Shown one piece after another: positions 16,329-24,334 of a stretch of 64,000 nt of DNA (within the stretch, counting starts at the first letter, position 1; every line of letters begins with the position of its first letter). The notes beneath the pieces are model-generated. The model ran no database searches. It was not told the origin of the DNA and worked only from the letters and a program-made list of their open reading frames with translations. Source of the DNA: Psychrobacillus insolitus (GTDB lineage Bacteria > Bacillota > Bacilli > Bacillales_A > Planococcaceae); NCBI RefSeq assembly GCF_003254155.1, contig NZ_QKZI01000005.1, forward strand, positions 115,623 to 179,622, read 5' to 3'. The position numbers and the translations under genes are program-made.

Positions 16329-17123
16329 TTAATCTCCCTTATGATTTTCTAATATGAGCAATGCATCGATCAATGACTGTGTATAAGGATGTTGTGGATT
16401 TTCAATAATATCTTTTGTTTTACCTTCCTCCACAATTTCACCTTGTTGCAACACGATTAATCGGTCACAAAACCCTTGTGTCAGTGCAATATCATGTGTG
16501 ACGAATAAGTAAGAAACTTGATTGTATTCGTTCATTTTTTTCATTAATGCTAATAGTTCTAAACGCAGCGAAGTGTCTAACATGGATGTTGGTTCATCTG
16601 CAATAATAAGCTTCGGTTCACATACGAAAGCACGCGCAAGACCAACCCGTTGTCGCTCACCTCCAGATAACTCGTGTGGATAACGATCTATATATTTATC
16701 TGGATCTAATGTCACGCTATTTAATGCACGGCGCACCTTCTCTATTCGTTTCTCTTTATTCCCTTTATCAATTCCTTGAATCACAAGTGGCTCTGCTACA
16801 AGCTGACCAATTTTCATACGGGATGAAAGTGCTTCATATGGATCTTGAAACACCATCTGAATATACTTGGCAAGTGAACGGCGCTCTTTCCCTTTTAGAG
16901 ATAAAATTTCTTGTCCTTCGAAGAAGATCTGTCCTGCATTTGCCGTCTCGAGACCAGCAATAATACGACCAATCGTACTCTTTCCTGCTCCACTCGCTCC
17001 GATCAGCCCTATAATTTCACCGTGCTTTAATGAAAAAGAAACAGATTTTAGCACATTTACTTGTACATCTTTTGAGCGTCCGAATGCTTTTTCTAAATCC
17101 TTCACCTCTAATAAAGATGTCAC
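16329..17123 (-). CDS. Peptide/nickel-type ABC transporter ATP-binding protein (OppF/DppF-like)
   Basis: A 264-residue ATPase with Walker A GASGAGKST, Q-loop MVFQDPYEALSSRMKIG, signature LSGGERQRVGLARAF, Walker B LIIADEPTSMLD and the VTHD switch. The length and QDPY Q-loop are those of the second ATPase of oligopeptide, nickel and opine importers. It begins with GTG overlapping the fusion gene's TGA by 4 nt, so translation is coupled. With the ATPase half of the preceding fusion protein it would form the ATP-hydrolysing dimer of the importer. Confidence 0.9.
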   Translation of the reverse strand: MTSLLEVKDLEKAFGRSKDVQVNVLKSVSFSLKHGEIIGLIGASGAGKSTIGRIIAGLETANAGQIFFEGQEILSLKGKERRSLAKYIQMVFQDPYEALSSRMKIGQLVAEPLVIQGIDKGNKEKRIEKVRRALNSVTLDPDKYIDRYPHELSGGERQRVGLARAFVCEPKLIIADEPTSMLDTSLRLELLALMKKMNEYNQVSYLFVTHDIALTQGFCDRLIVLQQGEIVEEGKTKDIIENPQHPYTQSLIDALLILENHKGD

Positions 17124-18811
17124 GAACTCAGCACCGCCTCTCTCACTTTTTTCGGTTTCAATAATGGGATTGAATCGACTAAACGTCTCGTGTATGGATG
17201 ACTCGAGTTTTCTGCAACTTCTATCGACTCGCCACTATCTATGATATGACCATATTTCATGATGATTAAGCGATCCGTAACTGATAAGACTGCCGGTAAA
17301 TCATGTGATATAAAAATCATCGAAATGTTTAACTCACGTTGTAATTTACGTAGCAACTGGACAATTTCAACTTGAACAATCACATCAAGCCCAGTTGTCG
17401 GCTCATCAGCTATGATAAGTTTCGGTCGATTTATTAATGCCATAGCAATAATTACTCGCTGACGCATACCACCAGATAATTCATGAGAAAAGGCAAATCT
17501 CCATTTAGTATCAAGTCCGACTTGTGTCATTACTTCCATTACACGTTTATCCATTTCAGCTTCGTCTAATTTTTGATGTACTTTAATCGCTTCTTTTAAC
17601 TGTTTATCAATTGTAATAACTGGATTGATCGCATTCATCGCTGCTTGTGCAATATAACCAATATCCTTCCCACGCAATTGACGGATTTGCTCATCATCTA
17701 AAGTTTCCAATGCTTGTCCTTCAAAATAAATCGACCCTCTGCTTCTTCCCGGTAACTTCAATTGTTGAATAATACTAGTAGCTACTGTTGATTTACCGCT
17801 TCCTGACTCTCCGACAATTCCTAGCACATCACCTCGTTGTAAATCGAAAGAAACGTTTGATACGACTTCTTGATACAAACCTTTTTTAGGGTATTCCACA
17901 GTCAAATTTTGAACAGATAGCACAATATCTCGCTCAACTTGCGTTAAATCCTCTACCACTTCTCGTTTTTGACGTTTCGGTGCTAGCGCGTATGAGCTTA
18001 GTCTTGGATTCACTTTTTCTTCTAAATAATAGCCCATTAAAGAAAAGGCTAATACGACCATGACGATACAAATACCAGGCGGAATAATCCACCAAACCCA
18101 TGCCTCTGTTAAAAATGCACTTCGGCTATTGGCATAATATAAAATACTTCCCCAACTCTTAACTAATGGATTCCCCATCCCTAAAAAACTTAAAGAAGAT
18201 TCCAATAAGATTGCTGTATTCACGGCTCCAACAAATTGTGGAATGAATAGCGGAAAAACGCTTGGAAAGATATGTTTCTTAAAAATATACAAATGATTTG
18301 CACCCATCGTTTTAGCTGCAAGCACTGGTCCTGTTGTTTTGATAGATAAAGTTTGCGCACGAATTTGCCTTGCCTTTCCTGCCCACATAACTAAAGTAAT
18401 AACAAATATTTGCGTAAATATCCCCGGTCCCATATATACGGCAATAACAATCATCAACGGTAGAAATGGCAGTGTTAATACAACGTCAATAACACGCATC
18501 ACGACTACTTCAAACCAGCCACCGATATAACCCGCTAAAATTCCTACACTACCTCCAATGATTGTGGCAAAAAGAGCCGTCAAGATTCCAATCGTTAATG
18601 AGGTTCGCGCCCCCTCAGCAAGCTCCGCTAAAATATCTTGACCCATATCATTCGTTCCAAGCCAGTGGTCCCTGTTAGGAGCCATAAAAGAAGGACCAGA
18701 TTGCTTATATGCATCATATGGGATGATAAAAGGTCCAAGTACAGCAAAAAGAACAACGGCTATAAATAATACGAATCCTACAGCACCAATGACTTTTGTT
18801 GATTTACGCAT
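17120..18811 (-). CDS. Natural fusion of DppC-like permease and DppD-like ATPase
   Basis: A 563-residue protein. Residues 1-270 are a DppC/OppC permease (MGQDILAELAEGARTSLTIG start of the inner-membrane domain, about six helices, loop LAAKTMGANHLYIFKKHIFP). After a charged linker (about 271-295), residues 296-563 are a complete ATPase: Walker A GESGSGKST at 334-342, signature LSGGMRQRVIIAMAL, Walker B LIIADEPTTGLD. In most systems these are two genes; here a single frame joins them without a frameshift sign. It overlaps the DppB-like gene by 8 nt. It should supply one permease half and one ATPase of the importer. Confidence 0.9.
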   Translation of the reverse strand: MRKSTKVIGAVGFVLFIAVVLFAVLGPFIIPYDAYKQSGPSFMAPNRDHWLGTNDMGQDILAELAEGARTSLTIGILTALFATIIGGSVGILAGYIGGWFEVVVMRVIDVVLTLPFLPLMIVIAVYMGPGIFTQIFVITLVMWAGKARQIRAQTLSIKTTGPVLAAKTMGANHLYIFKKHIFPSVFPLFIPQFVGAVNTAILLESSLSFLGMGNPLVKSWGSILYYANSRSAFLTEAWVWWIIPPGICIVMVVLAFSLMGYYLEEKVNPRLSSYALAPKRQKREVVEDLTQVERDIVLSVQNLTVEYPKKGLYQEVVSNVSFDLQRGDVLGIVGESGSGKSTVATSIIQQLKLPGRSRGSIYFEGQALETLDDEQIRQLRGKDIGYIAQAAMNAINPVITIDKQLKEAIKVHQKLDEAEMDKRVMEVMTQVGLDTKWRFAFSHELSGGMRQRVIIAMALINRPKLIIADEPTTGLDVIVQVEIVQLLRKLQRELNISMIFISHDLPAVLSVTDRLIIMKYGHIIDSGESIEVAENSSHPYTRRLVDSIPLLKPKKVREAVLSS

Positions 18812-19817
18812 GATTCATATCAGCTCCCTTTATCTTTTTAAGCGTACGTGCACGAGGATCAACGAGAGGATATGTTAAATCAGCAAATAAATTCGCTCCA
18901 ATCACACCAAGTGTAATAATTAAAAATATACCTTGCATCATTGGAAAGTCTCTTGCAATAACACTTTCATACAGTAGTCGACCAATACCTGGATATGAAA
19001 AGACAGATTCTACCACTACCGCTCCGCCCACTAGAGTACCTAGAGTCATCGTAAAATGCGTATAAATTGGTAGTAAAGCATTGCGCAAGGCATGATTGAA
19101 GATTAGTCCTTTTTTATGTACACCTTTTGCCTCCGCCATCGTAATATAGTCTTGTCCAAGAGATTCAAGCATCGAAGAACGTGTTAGTAAATAGTTAGAC
19201 CCTACTGTTGCTAATGTAATCGTCGTTAATGGCAGCACTGCATGCATTGCAACATCCTTTATATAACCCCAAACGCTCCCATCTTGCATCATCGAAACAG
19301 CACCATATGTCGGAAACCAACCTAGTTGAACCGCTAAAATAGCTAAAAACAAAAGTCCTACCCAAAAACCTGGAACAGCTTGTAATGTCAGCATTCCTAC
19401 TAATAATGAGACATCACGACTTTTCCCACGATTCCAAGCAGAATAAGCGCCCAATATAACACCAATTACAGCGCTAAATAACATTGCAGGCCCGACTAAT
19501 AACAATGTCCATGGTAATCTATCGCCGATTATTGTCATAACAGGCTCTGCATATTTAATCGACATTCCAAAATCAAACGTCACAATGCCTTTTAAATATT
19601 CAATATACTGTTCCCATAAAGATCCACCAAGACCCATTGATTCAAGAGCCTGCTGCTTTTGTACTTCTGTTAATTCATTAATCGTGTCCCCGAAAAAATA
19701 TAATAGCGGATCACCCGGGGCTAACCGGGGCAAAGCGAAATTAATCGTCAATGCCACGAGTAACACAAGACCATATTGAAGTAGTTTTTTTCCAAATGAC
19801 GATAGTGTACTATTCAT
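18804..19817 (-). CDS. Peptide/nickel-type ABC transporter permease (DppB-like)
   Basis: About 337 residues with six membrane segments and the family landmarks: NFALPRLAPGDPLLYFFGD near the N-terminus, the TWLLLVG-like PWTLLLVGPAMLFSAVIG stretch, the EAA-type loop YITMAEAKGVHKKGLIFNHA and the end LTYPLVDPRAR. It is the DppB/NikB/CntB-like half of the importer's channel. I prefer the ATG at 19817 (11 nt from AAGGAG); a TTG at 19826 would be only 2 nt from it. It lies 15 nt downstream of the lipoprotein gene. Confidence 0.9.
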   Translation of the reverse strand: MNSTLSSFGKKLLQYGLVLLVALTINFALPRLAPGDPLLYFFGDTINELTEVQKQQALESMGLGGSLWEQYIEYLKGIVTFDFGMSIKYAEPVMTIIGDRLPWTLLLVGPAMLFSAVIGVILGAYSAWNRGKSRDVSLLVGMLTLQAVPGFWVGLLFLAILAVQLGWFPTYGAVSMMQDGSVWGYIKDVAMHAVLPLTTITLATVGSNYLLTRSSMLESLGQDYITMAEAKGVHKKGLIFNHALRNALLPIYTHFTMTLGTLVGGAVVVESVFSYPGIGRLLYESVIARDFPMMQGIFLIITLGVIGANLFADLTYPLVDPRARTLKKIKGADMNHA

Positions 19818-19832
19818 TTCTTGCAAATCTCC

Positions 19833-21497
19833 TTATTCGCTCAATATTGGAGCCGTTGCCGAAACAGCTTCACGCGTTTCCTCTGGTAAGAATGAATATT
19901 TGTGTACAATCCCATAACCTATAGACTCTACGTATTGATCATACACGTCAGCATTATAAGCAAAGACTTCTTCCGGATAATACAGTGCAATAGCGGTTGG
20001 TTGGTTATTGTATAACTCTTGCATATCAAATGAAATGGTTTTACGATCTTCGATTGTAGTTGCAGCCATCCAATCTTCAATTAATGTATCCATTGCCGGA
20101 TAAGATACACCTTTCGTCCATAGATAGGATGCACGATGAGACATAACGAATTGGTCTGGATCCGCTACACCATGTGGACCTATTAAACTAACATACGAAT
20201 CAAAATTATCTTCTGAATTGGCAGCTGCATATGTAGTGGCATCCATTGCTTCCACTTCAAACTGTAACCCTACACCTCTTAACTGCTCTTTCAACATTTC
20301 TGCTACTCGCACATAAACAGGTTCGCTTGCAGAAACAATTGTATTCATTACTAACGTTTCGCCTTCAGGTGTTTCACGGAAACCATCATTATTTGTATCC
20401 TTGTAGCCAAGTGAGTCTAGAATTTCATTTGCTTTAGCAATATCATATGGCGTCGATAAATCTGGATTTGTCCACGGAGAATCGGGATGTGGGTAACCCG
20501 TTAAACCAGCACGTCCCTGACCTAATAACACAGTATCCACAATGCTTTGACGATCTATCGCTAGTGATACAGCTTGACGTACTTCTTCTGTATTAAATGG
20601 TGCACGTTCATAATTTAAGCCAAATTGGACAATGGATAATGGAGATACTTCTGCTAATTCCAGTGAATCAGTATTTTTAAATGAAGCTTGTAATTCAGCT
20701 GGTACTGTACGTGTAGATACATCAATTTCACCTGCACGTAATGCGTTAAACATAGCTGTTGCATCTTTTATTATCGGCATACTCAATGAAGCAACGGTAG
20801 GTTTGCCCATGAAATAGTCATTATTTGCTTCAAATTTATAATACTGATCTGCTACATATTCTTTTAAAACAAAAGGACCTGTTCCTACAGCTAACTCAGC
20901 ATACTTACGTGGATTTTCAACATCTTTCCAAATATGCTCTGGTAAAATTGGTAAGTCTGCAAATGTAATTGTTGCAAGTGATGGACATGCATAAGCACAC
21001 TCAAAACGAACCGTTTTTCCATCCTCTTCAATTTCAATTACATCAATTTTTGGTACTTCACTAACATGGTGCGTATGGCGGTTTGCTGGACCATCCCGGA
21101 AGTATTCATACGTAAATTTCACATCTTCCGCCGTAAAGTCTTCCCCGTCATGCCATTTAATACCATCGCGTATTTTCACAATCCAAGTTGTATCATCTAG
21201 CTGTTCTGCAGACTCCGCTAACCAAGGAATCGGTTCATCTACATATGGTGACGGTGAAAATAACTTGTCATACACTAAATCAGTTAACCAGTCTACGTTT
21301 CCTGTATATATATTTAATGGACCCACATCTGATGGAATTCCAACTTTTAATTCTTGTACTTGTTCTGTTGCCGTTCCTTCACTTTCTGAATTTGTTTCAC
21401 TGACCTTTCCTTCCGCTTCATTCGACGAACAACCTGCTACTAGAAACACTAATAGTAAAAGCGGTAAGCTCCATAATTTTTTAATCTCTTTATGCAA
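19833..21497 (-). CDS. Family 5 extracellular solute-binding lipoprotein (peptide/nickel/opine type)
   Basis: About 554 residues. The N-terminus has a lipoprotein signal (KKLWSLPLLLLVFLVAGC, lipidated Cys23), so it is tethered outside the membrane. The body is an SBP_bac_5 protein with IRDGIKWHDGEDFTAEDVKFT and FNTEEVRQAVSLAIDRQSIV in the right order. A histidine cluster (NRHTHHVSEV) lies near the mature N-terminal third and could bind a metal. I set the start at TTG 21497 behind GGGGGA; the longer open frame to 21587 would overlap the Fur box and promoter. It heads the operon. Ligand unknown; the Fur control points to iron or a metallophore. Confidence 0.9.
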   Translation of the reverse strand: MHKEIKKLWSLPLLLLVFLVAGCSSNEAEGKVSETNSESEGTATEQVQELKVGIPSDVGPLNIYTGNVDWLTDLVYDKLFSPSPYVDEPIPWLAESAEQLDDTTWIVKIRDGIKWHDGEDFTAEDVKFTYEYFRDGPANRHTHHVSEVPKIDVIEIEEDGKTVRFECAYACPSLATITFADLPILPEHIWKDVENPRKYAELAVGTGPFVLKEYVADQYYKFEANNDYFMGKPTVASLSMPIIKDATAMFNALRAGEIDVSTRTVPAELQASFKNTDSLELAEVSPLSIVQFGLNYERAPFNTEEVRQAVSLAIDRQSIVDTVLLGQGRAGLTGYPHPDSPWTNPDLSTPYDIAKANEILDSLGYKDTNNDGFRETPEGETLVMNTIVSASEPVYVRVAEMLKEQLRGVGLQFEVEAMDATTYAAANSEDNFDSYVSLIGPHGVADPDQFVMSHRASYLWTKGVSYPAMDTLIEDWMAATTIEDRKTISFDMQELYNNQPTAIALYYPEEVFAYNADVYDQYVESIGYGIVHKYSFLPEETREAVSATAPILSE

Positions 21498-21552
21498 AAT
21501 AATTCCCCCGTTTAGATTTAATAATAGAATTTGAATTTCTTCTTCCTTCCGT

Positions 21553-21585
21553 ACTTTAACATCAACGATAATGATTCTCAATATC
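21553..21585 (-). promoter_or_regulatory. Promoter with overlapping Fur box before the transporter operon
   Basis: On the minus strand, TTGAGA (21576-21581) and TAAAGT (21553-21558) are separated by 17 bp. A Fur box, GATAATGATTCTCAATATC on the plus strand (21567-21585), matches 16 of 19 positions of the GATAATGATAATCATTATC consensus and covers the -35 box and part of the spacer. Occupancy by Fe-Fur should block transcription of the solute-binding gene. Confidence 0.8.
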
Positions 21586-21699
21586 AACTAAACGTGGGAT
21601 TTCGATTTTTCTCATAGTTAAAAGGAATTTAGCACTAACTATAAAATATATAAATAATAGTATTCAAAATATTAATAGTTAAGATATGGGGTATTAAGA

Positions 21700-21735
21700 T
21701 ATAAAAATAACCCAAGCTATAATAAGCTTGAGTTA
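21700..21735 (-). terminator. Terminator of the LysR gene
   Basis: On the minus strand AACTCAAGCT / AGCTTGGGTT is followed by ATTTTTA. It overlaps the LysR stop codon, so the transporter operon needs its own promoter. Confidence 0.75.
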
Positions 21736-22647
21736 CTTCACACTATTTGCATTCAACAAGGGCTTTTCATATGTATAAAATTGGTTTTGAACGTATTGAC
21801 AGAAGTTTATCTCTCTTTGTGACAGCATTTTTTGAGGATTCGATACAATTGCATTTTGGCGTTTAATACAAAGTCCGTGAATCGACGTCGCTACAATCTT
21901 TCCCTGATTTAAAATTGATTCTATTATTTTTAGAGGTAAAAAAGAAACTCCTATATTAGATACTACCGCTTGCTTAATAATTTCAAAATTTGTCATTTGC
22001 ATATACTGCACATTTAGATTCTTTTGATCAATTTTATCTTTGATTAACTGTTGCAAATACAAATTTTCTGGCAACAATAGCGTCTGATTTTCTAAATCTC
22101 GTGCATAGATCAATTTTCTTCCCGCTAATGGATGATCGCAGGACATTATTAAAAATAATTCCTCTTCAAATAACAAGTCAACTTTATATGCTTGTTGAAA
22201 TTCTGAATCATTCTCATATACTGGCATAATCGCAAAATTTGTCTTCTCATTAAGTAACTTTTCCTTAAGACTTTCATAGCAATTGCTTTTAATTGAGAAC
22301 GACTGCTGTTCAAATCCTTCTAAATTAAGAGGTAAAATAGTCGTGAAAAATTTTTCTGCTATGTAATGACTTACATGTACAGAAAGTGGAGAATCTACTT
22401 GATGCATTTCTTGCAACATTTGCTTATCTAGTAATAACATTTTCTTAGAATATTGTAAAAAGACCTCACCTTGCTCAGTCAATTCGATCTGTCTATTTTT
22501 ACGTTGAATTAACACCGTCTTATATTTTTCTTCTAACTGCTGGATTTGATGACTAATTGTCGGTTGTGAACAAAACATTCTACGGGCCGTTTCTGTAAAC
22601 GAACGACATTCGTCTAGAACAATAAACATTTGCATTTTATCTAGCAT
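21733..22647 (-). CDS. LysR-family transcriptional regulator
   Basis: A 304-residue protein. The N-terminal winged helix (FIVLDECRSFTETARRMFCSQPTISHQIQQLEEKY region) is typical of LysR regulators, followed by a periplasmic-binding-like effector domain from about residue 90. It lies upstream of the Fur-boxed transporter operon in the same direction rather than divergent, with its own Fur box 34 nt before the ATG, so it is likely iron-repressed and may activate the transporter operon. The effector is unknown. AAAGGAG ribosome binding site. Confidence 0.85.
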   Translation of the reverse strand: MLDKMQMFIVLDECRSFTETARRMFCSQPTISHQIQQLEEKYKTVLIQRKNRQIELTEQGEVFLQYSKKMLLLDKQMLQEMHQVDSPLSVHVSHYIAEKFFTTILPLNLEGFEQQSFSIKSNCYESLKEKLLNEKTNFAIMPVYENDSEFQQAYKVDLLFEEELFLIMSCDHPLAGRKLIYARDLENQTLLLPENLYLQQLIKDKIDQKNLNVQYMQMTNFEIIKQAVVSNIGVSFLPLKIIESILNQGKIVATSIHGLCIKRQNAIVSNPQKMLSQREINFCQYVQNQFYTYEKPLLNANSVK

Positions 22648-22681
22648 ATAACTGACTCCTTTATAAGTTAATACTTTATGT

Positions 22682-22700
22682 GATAATGATTATCGTTATC
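22682..22700. promoter_or_regulatory. Fur box upstream of the LysR gene
   Basis: GATAATGATTATCGTTATC matches 17 of 19 positions of the Fur consensus and is part of a longer near-palindrome (TGATAATGATTATCGTTATC and onward to ATTA). On the minus strand a TATAAT directly abuts it, so Fur would cover the region from the -10 box downstream. Confidence 0.85.
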
Positions 22701-22772
22701 ATTATATCTTACCACTCGTAACTTCTGATGTCGATTACAATAGTTCTATGAATAATCATCGACATTAACCTA

Positions 22773-22808
22773 CAAAAAAACCAAGGGATGCTCAATTCCC
22801 TTGGTTTC
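22773..22808 (-). terminator. Terminator of ogt
   Basis: On the minus strand AAACCAAGGGAATT / ATCCCTTGGTTT is followed by T residues. It starts inside the last codons of ogt. Confidence 0.85.
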
Positions 22809-22811
22809 CAT

Positions 22812-23318
22812 TTATACATCCATACTTTCCAATGCTAACAATTTCTCTTTCATTTCTAATCCGCCTCGAAAACCAGTTAATGCGCCGTTCTTTGCTACTA
22901 CCCGGTGACAAGGAATCGTCATTAATACTGGATTTGCACCAATCGCTGCACCAACTGCTCTCACCGCTTTTGGATTTTGAATCATATTTGCAATATCCGA
23001 ATATGATTTCTTCTCTCCATATGGAATTTTCGTCAGCGCATCCCAAACCGCCAATTGAAAAGCGGTTCCTTTTAAATCCACTGGTATCGTAAATTCACTG
23101 CGTTCACCATCTAAATACGCTTGTATTTGATTTGTATAAACTTCTACTACTTCATCATTACCTACTAACGCAAGCTTCGGAAAGCGTTTTGTCAGCCACG
23201 TTTCCATTTCTTCAAATGGTTTATTTGGTGAACCTATGTAACACAGTCCTTTTTCAGTTGCTGCTATATATAATTTCCATTCGTTATGAATGAAAAGCTT
23301 CCAAAATATTTTATTCAT
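22812..23318 (-). CDS. ogt: Methylated-DNA-protein cysteine methyltransferase
   Basis: A 168-residue suicide repair enzyme that takes methyl groups from O6-methylguanine. The C-terminal domain contains FQLAVWDALTKIPYGEKKSY, the arginine finger segment AVRAVGAAIGANP and the active PCHRVV cysteine motif, followed by TGFRGGLEMKEKLL. I placed the start at ATG 23318 because AGGAGGT lies 9 nt upstream; the longer frame to 23354 lacks such a site. Monocistronic, divergent from the ABC exporter genes. Confidence 0.93.
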   Translation of the reverse strand: MNKIFWKLFIHNEWKLYIAATEKGLCYIGSPNKPFEEMETWLTKRFPKLALVGNDEVVEVYTNQIQAYLDGERSEFTIPVDLKGTAFQLAVWDALTKIPYGEKKSYSDIANMIQNPKAVRAVGAAIGANPVLMTIPCHRVVAKNGALTGFRGGLEMKEKLLALESMDV

Positions 23319-23434
23319 CAGAAAATACCTCCTACTTGCATATACTTGTATCATAACAAAAAAGTTTGAAACATTCTTTCAACCTATTACGTATAGAAGG
23401 AAGAATATAAAAACAAAGAGATGGGAGTATACAT

Positions 23435-24334
23435 ATGACCTTATTCATTGATCAAGTAACAAAAAAATACCAAGACTTTGTAGCTGTAGATAATCTGTCT
23501 TTCACGATAGAAAAAGGTGCAATTTTTGGATTAATCGGACAAAACGGTGCCGGTAAAACAACTACATTTCGTATGATTTTAGATCTTCAAGAAACAACTG
23601 AAGGAAATATTACATGGAATGGAACACATATCAACTCTATTAATCGAGACGTTTTAGGTTATTTACCTGAAGAACGGGGTATCTTCCCTTCCATGACTGT
23701 AGAAGATCAGCTTTATTTCTTTGGAGAGTTAAGAGGTCAGCAAAAAAAGAAGCTTAAAAAAGAAGTAGATTATTGGATTGATCGTTTTGAACTGGAAGAT
23801 AAACGAAAAGCAAAGGCCGAAACTTTATCGAAAGGGAATCAGCAAAAAGTCCAACTCATCGCTAGCTTTATTCACAAACCCGAATTTCTCATTTTGGATG
23901 AGCCATTTAGTGGATTAGACCCTGTTAACATGGATTTATTAAAAAACGCAATTTTAGAGTTGAGAGACAACGGAACAACGATTCTTTTCTCCAGTCACCA
24001 AATGGATAATGTAGAAGAGCTTTGCGATCATCTTTGCTTATTAAAACGTGGGGTCTCTTTGTTCACAGGTAGTTTACTAGACTTAAAAAAACAATACGGG
24101 AAAACAAAATTGACGATACGAACAGAAATACCAAAAGAAGTATTAGAAAGACTTGAAGGCGTGAAGGAGATTCACGTCGGCAAGGATCAATACACGCTAA
24201 CTTTGATAAACGAATCGTATGCACAGTCTATTTTTGACTTTGTGTCTAATGGAAAATATATCGAGAAATTTAGTTTAGATTATTTGTCTTTAGAAGAAAT
24301 TTTCAAAGATAAGGTTGGTGGTACACATGTCTAA
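23435..24334 (+). CDS. ABC transporter ATP-binding protein (NatA/YhaQ-like)
   Basis: A 299-residue ATPase with Walker A GQNGAGKTT, signature LSKGNQQKVQLIAS, Walker B FLILDEPFSGLDPVNM and the SSHQMDNVEEL switch, then the C-terminal domain of about 80 residues (DUF4162 type) seen in ABC-2 exporters. The SKGNQQKVQ signature is that of the NatA/YhaQ subgroup, which with NatB/YhaP exports sodium or unknown solutes. It overlaps the permease gene by 8 nt. Substrate not determinable. Confidence 0.85.
   Translation: MTLFIDQVTKKYQDFVAVDNLSFTIEKGAIFGLIGQNGAGKTTTFRMILDLQETTEGNITWNGTHINSINRDVLGYLPEERGIFPSMTVEDQLYFFGELRGQQKKKLKKEVDYWIDRFELEDKRKAKAETLSKGNQQKVQLIASFIHKPEFLILDEPFSGLDPVNMDLLKNAILELRDNGTTILFSSHQMDNVEELCDHLCLLKRGVSLFTGSLLDLKKQYGKTKLTIRTEIPKEVLERLEGVKEIHVGKDQYTLTLINESYAQSIFDFVSNGKYIEKFSLDYLSLEEIFKDKVGGTHV

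Noticed and set aside
21498..21587. N-terminal extension of the solute-binding protein
   Set aside because: It would cover the Fur box and promoter and precede the lipoprotein signal. TTG 21497 has a good ribosome binding site.
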